This document shows, piece after piece, positions 11,064-20,440 of a DNA stretch of 64,000 nucleotides. Below the pieces are notes generated by a model. That model ran no database searches, had not been told where the DNA came from, and was given only the letters and a program-made list of their open reading frames with translations. Source of the DNA: Buttiauxella izardii (GTDB lineage Bacteria; Pseudomonadota; Gammaproteobacteria; Enterobacterales; Enterobacteriaceae); contig NZ_QZWH01000017.1 in NCBI RefSeq assembly GCF_003601925.1, positions 1 through 64,000 on the forward strand, given 5' to 3'. Positions within the stretch are counted from its first letter, which is position 1; every line of letters begins with the position of its first letter. Made by a program: the position numbers and the translations under genes.

Positions 11064-12269
11064 TTACCAGTAAAGACTCCACACCTGGCGCACGCGGGCC
11101 AGCGCTTCCAGGTAGAAATAGTCTCCCCAACTACAGCATTCATCCACGCCTTTGCCGCTCGCCATGTGGTAAACCGAGTGTTTCAGCAACCCTTCGCATG
11201 GCTCATCGTCACGCGCGAGGTAGTTATCGGTCAGCGACTGAATAATACGCAGCGCCATTTCTTCGTAATGGGCGCGATGTTCATCCAGCACCGGCAACAC
11301 TTTCACCAGTTCAAGCAATCCGCAAGCGGTGATCGCCGCGGCTGAACTGTCGCGTACCGCGTCGGTGCCAAGCAGCGCCAGATCCCAATGGCAAACATCA
11401 TCTTCCGGCAGGCGGTTGATAAAGTAATGCGCCAGACTGCGGGTGAGATCCACCATACTTTTGTCGCCGGTATACAGGTACGTGAGCAAGAAACCATAGA
11501 TGCCCCACGCCTGCCCGCGCGACCAGCACGAGCTGTCGCTGAAACCCTGGTGCGTGTTACCAAACCGCGGCTCGCCGGTTTTCACATCCATATAATAGGT
11601 ATGGAATGTCGAAGCATCCGGGCGAACAATGTATTTCGCCGCCTGCTCGGCGTGGGCCGTGGCAGCCTGCGCGTAGCGTTCGTCACCCGTTTGCTGGCTT
11701 GCCCAATAAAGCAGCGGAAGGTTCATATTACAGTCAATAATCATCCTTCCCTGTTGTTCTGGATCATTCAAATCGCCCCACGCCTGAATGATTTTCGCTA
11801 CCGGGTTAAAACGCTCCATCAGAATATCTGCCGCCTGTAATGCGGTCTGGCGAGCGGTTTCATTGCCGGTTAAGCGCCAGGCGTTGACGCAGGACAGCGT
11901 ATACAGGAAGCCCAAATCGTGGGTCGCGGTTTCAATACGCTTGTCTAAACGCTGTTTAAAAGAGGGCAAATAACGCTCTGCCGCCTGGCGATATTTTTGA
12001 TCGCCCGTCATCTCCCACGCCAGCCATAATTGACCGGGCCAGAAGCTGGTTGTCCATTCAACGTTGTCAGTCGGTTTCCACTTGCCGCCTTCGCAGGCTT
12101 CGTTAGGGAATTTGTCCCCAACCGCAACAATCGTCTTATCCAGCCTTTTAGTGACACTTTGCAAAGCCGCATCCAGCTTGCGTTTCAGGGCCAGGCGGTC
12201 TACTTGATGCAATTCAATAGGGCGCAGTGGCTCGGTCACAACTTTTTCAGTGACTACAGAACGGGTCAT
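11064..12269 (-). CDS. GH88 unsaturated glucuronyl hydrolase
   Basis: Cytoplasmic glycosidase of family GH88 that removes delta-4,5-unsaturated uronic acid from the non-reducing end of oligosaccharides made by polysaccharide lyases. In the 401 residues, VEWTTSFWPGQLWLAWEMTG (70-89), ATHDLGFLYTLSC with Asp at 118, and MIIDCNMNLPLLYWA with Asp at 179 correspond to the two conserved Asp of the family; SSCWSRGQAWGIYG follows near 250. No signal peptide. It is the last gene of a three-gene minus-strand operon with a LacY-type transporter (13-bp gap) and a DUF2264 enzyme, so the oligomers it cleaves probably enter through that transporter. Confidence 0.9.
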   Translation of the reverse strand: MTRSVVTEKVVTEPLRPIELHQVDRLALKRKLDAALQSVTKRLDKTIVAVGDKFPNEACEGGKWKPTDNVEWTTSFWPGQLWLAWEMTGDQKYRQAAERYLPSFKQRLDKRIETATHDLGFLYTLSCVNAWRLTGNETARQTALQAADILMERFNPVAKIIQAWGDLNDPEQQGRMIIDCNMNLPLLYWASQQTGDERYAQAATAHAEQAAKYIVRPDASTFHTYYMDVKTGEPRFGNTHQGFSDSSCWSRGQAWGIYGFLLTYLYTGDKSMVDLTRSLAHYFINRLPEDDVCHWDLALLGTDAVRDSSAAAITACGLLELVKVLPVLDEHRAHYEEMALRIIQSLTDNYLARDDEPCEGLLKHSVYHMASGKGVDECCSWGDYFYLEALARVRQVWSLYW

Positions 12270-12282
12270 AACGTCTCCTTAA

Positions 12283-13563
12283 TTAATGTTTTACCGGCTC
12301 GACCGGTGAAGTGTCTAAAGCGGGTGAGAATGTATGAGATTCAACGCGTTTTGACTGGCAGCGCGAGAGTGTGAAAGCGGAAATCAGGGTGAAGACCAGC
12401 GCGCAACAGCCCATCATTAAGTAGGTGTGTGCGAAGCCGATTTTGTCGTACAGGTAGCCTGCTGGCGGTGCGACCACCACCGAACCGACGTAAATCATCG
12501 CCTGATAACCCAGCAAATACATGGTGGCGTTGACCTTCTTGTGGAAATGCTCGGCGATGTATTTGAATACGGAGATCAGCAACAGGGCAATTTCAACGCC
12601 GTAGAACGGTTTGATGATAGAAATCACCAGCGGATCGGTGGTCAGGCCGGAAGCAATCAGGCGTAAACCGACCACGCAACCGCACAGCAATAAGCCTTTC
12701 TTCGCGCCGTAATGGTTTACCAGCACCGGGATGAACATCATCATCACAAATTCCATACCGGACTGGATGGTGCTGAGATAACCATACCAGGCGTTGCCCT
12801 GCTCTTTGGTGTCGAAGAACGAGACGAAGTAGCGCGGGAATTGCTGCTCGGCGACAAACATCATCCATGCCACACCTGCAACATACAGGCTGAACATCCA
12901 GAATTTACGGTTTTTCAGCAGCATCAAAACATCGGCAAAGACGATTTTGTTCGCTGAAATCACGTTGTTATTGCGTAGTTGTTCATCGCCAATTTTCAGG
13001 CTGATGAGCACCAGAAGCATTAATAGGGAAGTCGTGCTGCTGACGAGGAAGTTTGCCAGCGGCGTGTAGTTAAACAGCAAACCGGAAACCGATGCCGCCA
13101 TCGCCCAACCGAGCGAACCCCACATGCGGATACGGCCAAATTCCAGGCCATATAAACGGCTGAATCTGTCGGCATAAGATTCTGACGCTGCAACGCCTGC
13201 GTACCAGCCGAGGCTCAGATAAAACGCGCCAATCACAATGCCAATAGTGGTATGCGAGAGCAGCAGCGGTTGATAAACCGTGACGAAAAACGGGGCCATT
13301 AATGCCGAGATGGCGCAGACAAAATAGAGCAGCCATTTGCTCATGCCGATTTTGTCCATGATGTAGCCGTAGACAGGTTTCATCACCACGGCAAAGACGC
13401 CGTTAATCGCAAAAACGCTGCCGATGGTAATGCTGTCTAATCCCACTTTTTGGCTCAACCACAGGGCATACAGCCCGAAGCTTGAAGACCAGGTGAAAAA
13501 GTATAGGAAGATAAAGGTGCTCATTTTTATTTGAGCGGTACGCGTTGGTGTTGAACTATTCAT
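12283..13563 (-). CDS. LacY-type oligosaccharide:H+ symporter (MFS)
   Basis: A 426-residue twelve-segment MFS carrier of the oligosaccharide:H+ symporter group. The segment GLEFGRIRMWGSLGWAMAAS near 145-165 matches the conserved EFGRxRMxGxxGWA region of LacY, and KPVYGYIMDKIGMSKWLL near 60-78 matches the cytoplasmic loop signature after helix 2. It probably imports unsaturated uronic-acid disaccharides for the GH88 enzyme encoded next. Its start overlaps the DUF2264 stop by 4 bp, so the genes are translationally coupled. Confidence 0.85.
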   Translation of the reverse strand: MNSSTPTRTAQIKMSTFIFLYFFTWSSSFGLYALWLSQKVGLDSITIGSVFAINGVFAVVMKPVYGYIMDKIGMSKWLLYFVCAISALMAPFFVTVYQPLLLSHTTIGIVIGAFYLSLGWYAGVAASESYADRFSRLYGLEFGRIRMWGSLGWAMAASVSGLLFNYTPLANFLVSSTTSLLMLLVLISLKIGDEQLRNNNVISANKIVFADVLMLLKNRKFWMFSLYVAGVAWMMFVAEQQFPRYFVSFFDTKEQGNAWYGYLSTIQSGMEFVMMMFIPVLVNHYGAKKGLLLCGCVVGLRLIASGLTTDPLVISIIKPFYGVEIALLLISVFKYIAEHFHKKVNATMYLLGYQAMIYVGSVVVAPPAGYLYDKIGFAHTYLMMGCCALVFTLISAFTLSRCQSKRVESHTFSPALDTSPVEPVKH

Positions 13564-15443
13564 TCATGGTTCTCCAGAAACAATACATGCTTTTGGTGGT
13601 GGCCCATCACCAGGCGTACTGCGCCCTCGCTGATAATGGCTTGCGGACAAGCGTGTTCATCAAAGCCGTCAGAATCCCCTGCCCAAACGGCGCTGATTAA
13701 GAGATGCGTTCCCACGTTTAATTCACCGCGCAGTAGCGGAACGGCTGCACGTTCGGCAAACAATAAGTTGCTGTTTGGCGGAGTTAACACCTGCTCGCCG
13801 GTACGCGGTTGCGGGCTTAAACAAGTGATGGCGCTGGTATCGGTAGCCGTTTTGAGAACGCTGTTTGCCAGCGTCAGATCGGCGTGTGGCAGCGGGCGAT
13901 TAGGCAGGCTAAAGCCGCCTTCGGCGCAATCGAGTTCACGTGCGGTGTTGATGCGATGCACACGCACTTGCCAGTCGCCAAGCGGCACCAGCCAGGTGTC
14001 GATAGTCACGTCGTTCCAAGGCTGCCAGCGGCTATAGATCATGCCGTCGGCGGTGGTGACTTGCTGGCAAGCGCGACGCCCACGCCAATAATCGTCTTTC
14101 TCCGAGAGCAATAACATGGAATCAGGTGCGGCATGGTTTAAGCCGTAGCGCCCACGTTCAATAGTGAAACCGTAGCGTGTGGAATAGGCGAATTTGCAGT
14201 ATTTGGCTTCAGTGTTGACGAAGTTATTCAGCTCGAGTTGCCCGGATGTCACCATCCACAAATGGTTATCCTGGTGAACCACAATTTGCGCAGCGTGAGG
14301 AATGCTGTGTTCCGCTTCACGGGCCGGTAACGGTAATTCTTGTGCCTGCCAGAACGCATAGTTTTCGCCTAACGCCAGCACCAGCATGGTTTTCAGCCCC
14401 CAGTATGGCGAGCCAGGCGCGTTGTAATCTTCCGCCATAATCAGGTTCGGATAGCTGTAACCCACGCTCAATACGCCATCGCGGTCAAACAGCGGTTGTT
14501 GCAACCACCAGCGCAAATGGCGCAGCACAATGCCTTTCACCACTCCAGGTTCGTAGACTTCGAGGCCCGCGAAGGCGGCGGCACTCCAGAAGGCGGCCTG
14601 GGCAAAGCGATAAGTCAGGCTGCGTCCGAACGGAATCGCGGCACCGTCATCCGCGAAGAAATGAATAAAATCACCGGCAAATTCTGTGGCACGCTGGCGC
14701 AATATTTTGCAGCGCTGCGGGTCAACATCGGCCATTAATTTGGCGTAGATCAGCCCGTAAAAATGGAAGCCCATCGAAATGTAGTAATCACGCGGTCGGC
14801 CTGGCCCGTCGGAATACCAGCCATCGCCGAGGTAATAATGCTCCATGGCGGCGAAATGCTTTTCCAGCGCATCGGCATTGTTTGGCATACCGCAATGATG
14901 GAAGCCGACCTGCACCAGAATCGGGAAGAAATGCCAGTTGTTATCCGGGATATCGTGGTTTTCGCTCTGCTTTAACCATTGCCAGAGATTATGTTTCTCC
15001 TGCTCGTTAAAGTGCGCCAGCAGCGGTTTATGCGCCACCGCCAGCATCAATCCGTAGGCTGCCATTTCCACAATACGTTGATCGTAAGGCGCTACTTCAC
15101 CCCAATATTCTGCGTGGTCAGGATTGGTGCCATTTTTTATGGCCTGGATATAAAAAGAGAGTTGCTCTGGTTCATACCCTCCCGCCAGCAGGGGCGTCAC
15201 ACCCCACAATAAACGCGAGAAGGTTTCCATATTGGCAATTTGTTGCCCGTAATGAGCGGTGAAATTTGCCAGGTCGACACCACTGGCCTCTTTTTTAAAG
15301 AATGGCGAAACGGCATTCAATAATTCATTCACCAGTTTATGCAGATCATCCCTGCATTTTAGAGGGTTGTTCAGGGTAATATGTTCAGGTTGCACAATGT
15401 CCTCCCGCCAGACACGAGAATAATCTAAGTTATTGTTATTCAT
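13560..15443 (-). CDS. DUF2264 family protein, probable uronide-active glycosidase
   Basis: A 627-residue protein of the DUF2264 (PF10022) family, predicted alpha/alpha-barrel N-terminal part followed by a beta-rich C-terminal part. Visible family stretches include HNLWQWLKQSENHDIPDNNW, DGWYSDGPGRPRDYYISMGF and EDYNAPGSPYWGLKTMLVLA. I recall members being linked to beta-glucuronidase activity (CAZy GH154), but this assignment should be checked. No signal peptide, so cytoplasmic. First gene of the operon with the LacY-type carrier and GH88; the divergent AraC-type gene starts 180 bp away. Fits a role in stripping uronic acid from imported oligomers. Confidence 0.75.
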   Translation of the reverse strand: MNNNNLDYSRVWREDIVQPEHITLNNPLKCRDDLHKLVNELLNAVSPFFKKEASGVDLANFTAHYGQQIANMETFSRLLWGVTPLLAGGYEPEQLSFYIQAIKNGTNPDHAEYWGEVAPYDQRIVEMAAYGLMLAVAHKPLLAHFNEQEKHNLWQWLKQSENHDIPDNNWHFFPILVQVGFHHCGMPNNADALEKHFAAMEHYYLGDGWYSDGPGRPRDYYISMGFHFYGLIYAKLMADVDPQRCKILRQRATEFAGDFIHFFADDGAAIPFGRSLTYRFAQAAFWSAAAFAGLEVYEPGVVKGIVLRHLRWWLQQPLFDRDGVLSVGYSYPNLIMAEDYNAPGSPYWGLKTMLVLALGENYAFWQAQELPLPAREAEHSIPHAAQIVVHQDNHLWMVTSGQLELNNFVNTEAKYCKFAYSTRYGFTIERGRYGLNHAAPDSMLLLSEKDDYWRGRRACQQVTTADGMIYSRWQPWNDVTIDTWLVPLGDWQVRVHRINTARELDCAEGGFSLPNRPLPHADLTLANSVLKTATDTSAITCLSPQPRTGEQVLTPPNSNLLFAERAAVPLLRGELNVGTHLLISAVWAGDSDGFDEHACPQAIISEGAVRLVMGHHQKHVLFLENHE

Positions 15444-15505
15444 AATTTGTGCACGCTAGTTCAGCGCGTTGATGCAAAGAGTAGTCGCTTTTATTCCTGG
15501 CTCAG

Positions 15506-15521
15506 AGTGAGCCGCATCACA
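15506..15521. promoter_or_regulatory. CRP-like site between the GH88 operon and its regulator
   Basis: AGTGAGCCGCATCACA matches TGTGA-N6-TCACA at 9 of 10 consensus positions. It sits in the 180-bp divergent region, 63 bp from the DUF2264 start, and could serve both promoters. Suggests catabolite control of the cluster. Confidence 0.55.
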
Positions 15522-15623
15522 AAACTAAACCGTTATTTCAATTTCACTGGATTTTTCTATTGGCGGGGGCAATAAATTACAAATCATGGCGTAAAAACTT
15601 AAAATTATTGTCCTGGAGGGGAA

Positions 15624-16493
15624 ATGAGCGAACAGCAATTTATGGAGCGGATTACGCTTGATAGCCAGGTTATCTCATTTCATCGTCTGCGAGCCTCCAG
15701 CGCGCAATATTATCACTGGCATCAGTGCGTTGAGTTTTTATATATTTCAAAAGGATATGGCATTGTGGTGGTCGATAATCAGCATTACACCGCACGGCCT
15801 GGGCGCTTATTTATCTTCCCGCCCTTCCGTTTGCATAAGGTTCATGTGGAAGCCAGCGATAAGAACCAGTATCACCGCACAACGATGCATATCGAGCATA
15901 CGTCGGTGATCGGCACCTTGAATGGTTTCCCACGCCAGCTGGCGCAGTTTTCTGCCCTGGCCGCCAGCAATGCGCCCGCGCAGGTTTACGATTTGAGCGA
16001 ACAAGCTGAATTTATGGATGCCATTCTGGAGCAGTTCGACAAACTGGAGCTTGATGGGCTTTCGACCGCCAGCGATGTGGCGTTTATGGTGATGCAAATT
16101 CTGGCGTTTCTTCCCGCGCAACCGCAAAGATTTATTCAACCACAACAAACGGTTGCATCACAAATCATGCAATGGGTGGAAACTCATTACAGCGAGAAGT
16201 TTTCGCTAGATGAACTGGCACAATCGATTGGTTTATCACGCAGTTATACCTCGCGTATTTTTCGCCAACAGACCGGAGGCAGTATCCACGAATACCTGCT
16301 GACGCGGCGCATCAAGAAAAGTTGTGATTTATTGCGCACCTCGCCGTTGAGCATTGACGCCATCGCCCAGGAAGTCGGTTTTATCGAAGTGACCTACTTT
16401 ATTACCTGTTTTAAAAAAATGATGAGCCAGACCCCGTTGCAATACCGCAAGCAATCGAGAGCGAAATTAGCCGCTGAACAAAATATGATCTAA
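15624..16493 (+). CDS. AraC-family transcriptional regulator
   Basis: A 289-residue regulator with an N-terminal cupin sensing domain (HWHQCVEFLYISKGYGIVVV near 30-50; FIFPPFRLHKVHVEA near 72-86) and two C-terminal helix-turn-helix motifs (FSLDELAQSIGLSRSYTSRI near 195-214; LSIDAIAQEVGFIEVTYFI near 245-263). A good GGAGGGGAA site precedes ATG 15624. It is divergent from the DUF2264-carrier-GH88 operon and probably activates it in response to a uronide; it may also act on the polyuronide locus beyond ftnB. The ligand is unknown. Confidence 0.88.
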   Translation: MSEQQFMERITLDSQVISFHRLRASSAQYYHWHQCVEFLYISKGYGIVVVDNQHYTARPGRLFIFPPFRLHKVHVEASDKNQYHRTTMHIEHTSVIGTLNGFPRQLAQFSALAASNAPAQVYDLSEQAEFMDAILEQFDKLELDGLSTASDVAFMVMQILAFLPAQPQRFIQPQQTVASQIMQWVETHYSEKFSLDELAQSIGLSRSYTSRIFRQQTGGSIHEYLLTRRIKKSCDLLRTSPLSIDAIAQEVGFIEVTYFITCFKKMMSQTPLQYRKQSRAKLAAEQNMI

Positions 16494-16750
16494 AACAATA
16501 AATCAAGGATTAAGAAATTCATTATCTGACGGTGAATCACAATATTGATCATTACATTCCAAATATCCGGGATAATTCTCAAGCGTCATAATTATTTCAT
16601 ATTTTGTTTTTAATGTTTCCCCGCAAGTCAGGTTGTAAATATAGATTAAACGACATAATTAATAGTTCTCCAGATACCTCAAACGGGGTATTATTTTTTG
16701 CGCAACTCCCCAACCTTTACCTGTTGTTCCGCTTCAATAAGGAAATGATT

Positions 16751-17254
16751 ATGGCAACTTCCGGCATGGTTCAAAGACTCAACTTGCAGATTAATCAGGA
16801 TTTTTACTCTTCTAATCTCTACTTAAGATTAAGTCACTGGTGTTCTGAAAAAAGCTTAACTGGCACAGCGACTTTTTTGAGAAATCAGGCGCAGTGCAAT
16901 GTCACGCAGATGATGCGTATATTTAATTTTATGAAGCAGGCGGGCGGCAATCCCATTGTGGGGGCGATTGAATCACCACAAAGTGAATGCGACTCTCTGG
17001 AAATGCTGTTTGAGAAAACCGTCGAAGATTACCAGCAGCGTTGTGCAACTTTAAATAAATTGACCGCAGAGGCGACGGAATTAAAGGATTATCCGACGCT
17101 CAATTTCCTGAAAACAATGGATCGCGAACAGGCAGACGAAGGCGTGTTGCTCAATACGATTCTTGACGAGGTGCGCAGTGCTCGCAAAGCCGGGCTGTGC
17201 ATGAGCCAGACCGACGTGCATCTGACTAATTTAGTGAACCATCAGCAGCATTGA
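16751..17254 (+). CDS. ftnB: Ferritin-like protein FtnB
   Basis: A 167-residue ferritin-fold protein matching E. coli FtnB in length and in the segments [22 protein letters not shown]-type (here [13 protein letters not shown]) and [18 protein letters not shown]. Compared with FtnA, ferroxidase ligands are altered: position 17 is Asp, 50 is Asn and 53 is Gln, while Tyr24 is kept. FtnB also lacks these residues in E. coli and Salmonella, where it is linked to repair of iron-sulfur clusters rather than bulk iron storage. The ATG at 16751 follows AAGGAAATGATT; a longer upstream frame from 16604 is not supported. A backbone gene that now separates two uronide clusters. Confidence 0.92.
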   Translation: MATSGMVQRLNLQINQDFYSSNLYLRLSHWCSEKSLTGTATFLRNQAQCNVTQMMRIFNFMKQAGGNPIVGAIESPQSECDSLEMLFEKTVEDYQQRCATLNKLTAEATELKDYPTLNFLKTMDREQADEGVLLNTILDEVRSARKAGLCMSQTDVHLTNLVNHQQH

Positions 17255-17297
17255 TTATATGCACATGGTGGATGACGCTTGCTGTACGACCCGCCAC

Positions 17298-17328
17298 GTA
17301 GGTCGGATAAGCGGCAGCGTCATCCGAC
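17298..17328. repeat. REP element after ftnB
   Basis: Single REP unit beginning GTAGGTCGGATAAGCGGCAG and ending GTCATCCGAC, between the convergent ends of ftnB and the cytoplasmic alginate-lyase-family gene. Confidence 0.85.
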
Positions 17329-17341
17329 AAAAACCATTTTC

Positions 17342-18478
17342 TCAGGCGCACCACATCAATTGTTCGCGCAAACTCAACGCATCTTCCGGGAAACTCGCCA
17401 GCACGGTTTTATATCGCGCCGCCTCTTTCGGATACCCACGCATAGATTGCAGCAATAGGCGCAATGCGCTATCCCAGACGATGCCGTCTAAATCGCGGTA
17501 CGGCCATAAATCCGGATCGGCAATAAACGGCATGAGATAATCAATGCCAAGTTTCACGCTGCGCCCGTCCTGCACCGCATTCCAGCGGTCAAACTCAACA
17601 TGTTCGGCATAGCGATTCAGTAATAAATGAGCTTCGAGGTTAAACAATGAATAATGGAACGGCACCGGGCGCTCCAGTTCCATGGTTTGCTTTCCTTCCT
17701 GGTCGATTTGCGCCGCCATGCGTTGGGTTATCCCCTGCTGAATAATGCGCGCCACCAGCCCTTTGTCTCCGTAGAAAAGCGCATTCACCGCGCGCTGGGC
17801 GTCATACCAGGTGCCGTGGTTGTTATGCCAGACGTATTCCGAATGACCGACGTCGCTGAAGAACATCCAGTGGTTGAAATCCCGGAACCACTGATGCAAA
17901 CCAATAATATCGTCGGTGTCGAGGACGCTGGCATCGCTGATAAGCCCGATAGTGTCGATCACCATCCATAACAGGCGTGTATCGATTAGCCCGGTGCCGC
18001 GCCCGGAGACAATCCCCGGAATCGCCTGGCCGTAATTCAGATGCGGGTTCATGCGCGTGGCTTCATCAAGGAACCAGCACTTGATTTGCTCCGCCGCTGC
18101 CAGGGCGTATTTGCGTTGACCGGTGAAATACCACGCCAGCCCGAGCGTCAGGCTGCGTTCACACATGCGAATAATGCGTGTGGTGTCGGTGTCATTGTTC
18201 TGGCATTGCGGGTTGGTATGCCCGTCGCGGCGGATATACGGCAGGCCATTTGGCCTGCGCGGATTAGGCCACCAGTAGGTTCCCAGGCTGTAATAGTCGT
18301 GCGGGTCACCACTCACCGGGCGGAGCTTTTTATGCACCACGCTTTCGGGTGGCTGTCCACGGAGTTTATCCGCCTCGCTCACCAGCCGCCCCAGCGCCAG
18401 TTGCAGCGGGGAAAAAGGTTGCTGCAAACCACGGCGGGCGCTCTCCAGGCACGTGACATCCAGGGTGTATAACTTCAT
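17342..18478 (-). CDS. Alginate-lyase-family protein, cytoplasmic (PL38/PF05426-like)
   Basis: A 378-residue alpha/alpha-toroid polysaccharide lyase of the Alginate_lyase family (PF05426). Conserved stretches are DYYSLGTYWWPNPRRPNGLP (about 60-80), RMNPHLNYGQAIPGIVSGRG (about 140-160), VWHNNHGTWYDAQ (about 222-234) and RPVPFHYSLFNLEAHLLLNR (about 275-295), the latter two holding the His/Asn/Tyr that act in beta-elimination in this fold. No signal peptide, so it should act on imported oligomers. ATG 18478 lies 6 bases after AAGGAG. Last gene of the ABC-transporter operon. The exported gene at 23205 is a paralogue. Substrate may be alginate or glucuronan. Confidence 0.8.
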   Translation of the reverse strand: MKLYTLDVTCLESARRGLQQPFSPLQLALGRLVSEADKLRGQPPESVVHKKLRPVSGDPHDYYSLGTYWWPNPRRPNGLPYIRRDGHTNPQCQNNDTDTTRIIRMCERSLTLGLAWYFTGQRKYALAAAEQIKCWFLDEATRMNPHLNYGQAIPGIVSGRGTGLIDTRLLWMVIDTIGLISDASVLDTDDIIGLHQWFRDFNHWMFFSDVGHSEYVWHNNHGTWYDAQRAVNALFYGDKGLVARIIQQGITQRMAAQIDQEGKQTMELERPVPFHYSLFNLEAHLLLNRYAEHVEFDRWNAVQDGRSVKLGIDYLMPFIADPDLWPYRDLDGIVWDSALRLLLQSMRGYPKEAARYKTVLASFPEDALSLREQLMWCA

Positions 18479-18491
18479 CAATCACTCCTTC

Positions 18492-19580
18492 TTAATGACA
18501 CGCTACACGCTGCCCGCTGGCGGCATCAAAAATGTGAATACCGGCCACTCTGGGTTGCAGCCATACCGTTTCACCTTCCTGTACATTTAAGCGCTGCTTA
18601 AACACAGAGGTAAACGAGCCCCCTCCGGTGTTACAGAACAACTGCATATCAGAACCGGTATTTTCGATGGCGGTGATGGTCGCCTTCAGCGCCCCGCTTT
18701 GCTCGCTTTCACTCACCACATTCACCTGTTCCGGGCGTATCGCATACACCACTTTTTGTTGCGGCTGCACTTGAACGCCCGGCGGCAAGCTTAACAAAGA
18801 GCCATCGCCCAGGCGTAACATCATCTCGCCGTTTTGTAGCGTCACTTCACCTTTTAACTGATTGATTTCAGGCGAGCCGATGAAACCGGCCACAAAAAGA
18901 TTCGCCGGGCGGTCATACAATTCCAGCGGACTACCGACCTGTTCAATGCGTCCTTCGCGCAGCACCACAATCATCTGCCCCATGGTCATCGCTTCAATCT
19001 GGTCGTGCGTGACGTACACCGAGGTGGTTTTCAGGCGGCGATGCAGTTCGCGGATTTCACCACGCACTTGAGTACGCAATTTGGCATCAAGGTTTGAGAG
19101 CGGCTCATCGAACAAAAACACCTGCGGGTTACGCACGATAGCGCGCCCCATCGCCACACGCTGACGCTGGCCGCCGGAGAGATCTTTTGGCAGACGGTCG
19201 AGCAGCACGCCCAAACCGAGAAGATCGGCTGCTGCTTCCACTTTCTGGCTGATTTCTGCTTTCGGCAGTTTTGCCATTTTGAGCGCAAAGCCCATATTTT
19301 CGCGCACCGTCATTTGCGGATATAACGCGTAACTCTGGAACACCATGGCAATATCGCGCAGCTTCGGCTCAACGTCGGTCACGTCTTTTTCGTTGATGGC
19401 CACTTCGCCGCCGGTAATCTCTTCCAGCCCGGCAATCATGCGTAATAGCGTTGATTTACCGCAGCCGCTCGGGCCAACCAACACACAGAACTCACCGTCT
19501 GGAATGGTCAACGAAACATCTTTAATAACGTGCGCGTCGCCATATGATTTACAGACATTTTTCAGTACCACGGAACCCAT
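18492..19580 (-). CDS. Carbohydrate ABC transporter ATPase (MalK/UgpC type)
   Basis: Energy-coupling ATPase of a CUT1-type sugar importer. Walker A is [11 protein letters not shown] (near residues 37-47), Q-loop MVFQSYALYP, signature LSGGQRQRVAMGRAI, Walker B VFLFDEPLSNLDA; the C-terminal regulatory domain (TOBE-like) follows from about 235. Starting at ATG 19580, which is preceded by AAGGAGCG, gives 362 aa, the MalK size; the longer upstream frame would overlap the permease gene and lacks a site. Encoded between the inner permease gene and the lyase gene. Confidence 0.92.
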   Translation of the reverse strand: MGSVVLKNVCKSYGDAHVIKDVSLTIPDGEFCVLVGPSGCGKSTLLRMIAGLEEITGGEVAINEKDVTDVEPKLRDIAMVFQSYALYPQMTVRENMGFALKMAKLPKAEISQKVEAAADLLGLGVLLDRLPKDLSGGQRQRVAMGRAIVRNPQVFLFDEPLSNLDAKLRTQVRGEIRELHRRLKTTSVYVTHDQIEAMTMGQMIVVLREGRIEQVGSPLELYDRPANLFVAGFIGSPEINQLKGEVTLQNGEMMLRLGDGSLLSLPPGVQVQPQQKVVYAIRPEQVNVVSESEQSGALKATITAIENTGSDMQLFCNTGGGSFTSVFKQRLNVQEGETVWLQPRVAGIHIFDAASGQRVACH

Positions 19581-19590
19581 GTGTCGCTCC

Positions 19591-20430
19591 TTATCCTTTG
19601 ACCGCGCCGGACATAATCCCGCGATTGAAATGTTTTTGCAGACCGAGATACACGATGATGCTCGGCAACATCGCCAGTAAAGTGATGGCAATAAAGATGT
19701 TTGGTGTGATGCTTTCATCGGTGCGCAAGCGGCCGAGGATCACCGGAATGGTGTTCAGGCTGTCGCTGTTCACCACAATCAGCGGCAGCAGATATTGGTC
19801 CCAAATCATGATGAAGCCGAACGTCACCACGGTGCCGAGCGCCGGTTTCACCAGCGGCAAAATGACATGGAAGAAAATCTGCCATTCATTCGCGCCGTCA
19901 ATACGCGCGGCTTCTTCCAACTCTTTGGGTATCGCTGCCATAAATTCGCTAAGCACGAAGATAGAAAATGCCCAGCCCACTACTGGCATAATCATGCCCA
20001 GATAGGTGTTGTAGAGTGACGAGTCAATCAGCGGCAGTTGCCAGTTGATGATCATGTACAGCGGAATGGCGATGACTTCTTCCGGCAGCATCATGGTGGA
20101 AAGAATGATTAAGCTGACCAACGAGACGCCGATGAATTTTTTGCGGGCCAGCGCGTAGGCCGCCAGCGCACTCACCGAAACCTGCAAAATGGTGCCGAAG
20201 AACACCACCACCATCGAGTTGAGCAGATATTGCCAGACGCCAATGTCCTGCCAGGCGAAGATAAAGTTCTCCATGGAAAACTCATTCGGCCACGCCAGCA
20301 GTTCGCCCGGTTTGACCGGTGCGCCGCTAAATGCGGTGGCGACAATGCCCCAAAACGGCCCGACGAACACAATTAATAACAGGCCATAAATCATCCAGCG
20401 GCCAATGGTATCCCAACGTTTACCTGACAT
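19591..20430 (-). CDS. Carbohydrate ABC transporter permease (MalG type)
   Basis: Inner-membrane permease of the same importer, 279 residues from the ATG at 20430 (AAGGAG lies 6 bases upstream; a start at 20454 would overlap the preceding gene). Six hydrophobic segments, and the EAA loop is EEAARIDGANEWQIFFHVIL near 185-205, which docks to the ATPase. C-terminal FNRGIMSGAVKG is typical of MalG-like subunits. Confidence 0.9.
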   Translation of the reverse strand: MSGKRWDTIGRWMIYGLLLIVFVGPFWGIVATAFSGAPVKPGELLAWPNEFSMENFIFAWQDIGVWQYLLNSMVVVFFGTILQVSVSALAAYALARKKFIGVSLVSLIILSTMMLPEEVIAIPLYMIINWQLPLIDSSLYNTYLGMIMPVVGWAFSIFVLSEFMAAIPKELEEAARIDGANEWQIFFHVILPLVKPALGTVVTFGFIMIWDQYLLPLIVVNSDSLNTIPVILGRLRTDESITPNIFIAITLLAMLPSIIVYLGLQKHFNRGIMSGAVKG

Positions 20431-20440
20431 GGGCAGCTCC

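Noticed and set aside
16604-16750. N-terminal extension of FtnB from an ATG at 16604
   Set aside because: The extra 49 residues are unlike any ferritin, have no ribosome-binding site and the ATG at 16751 gives the exact family length.
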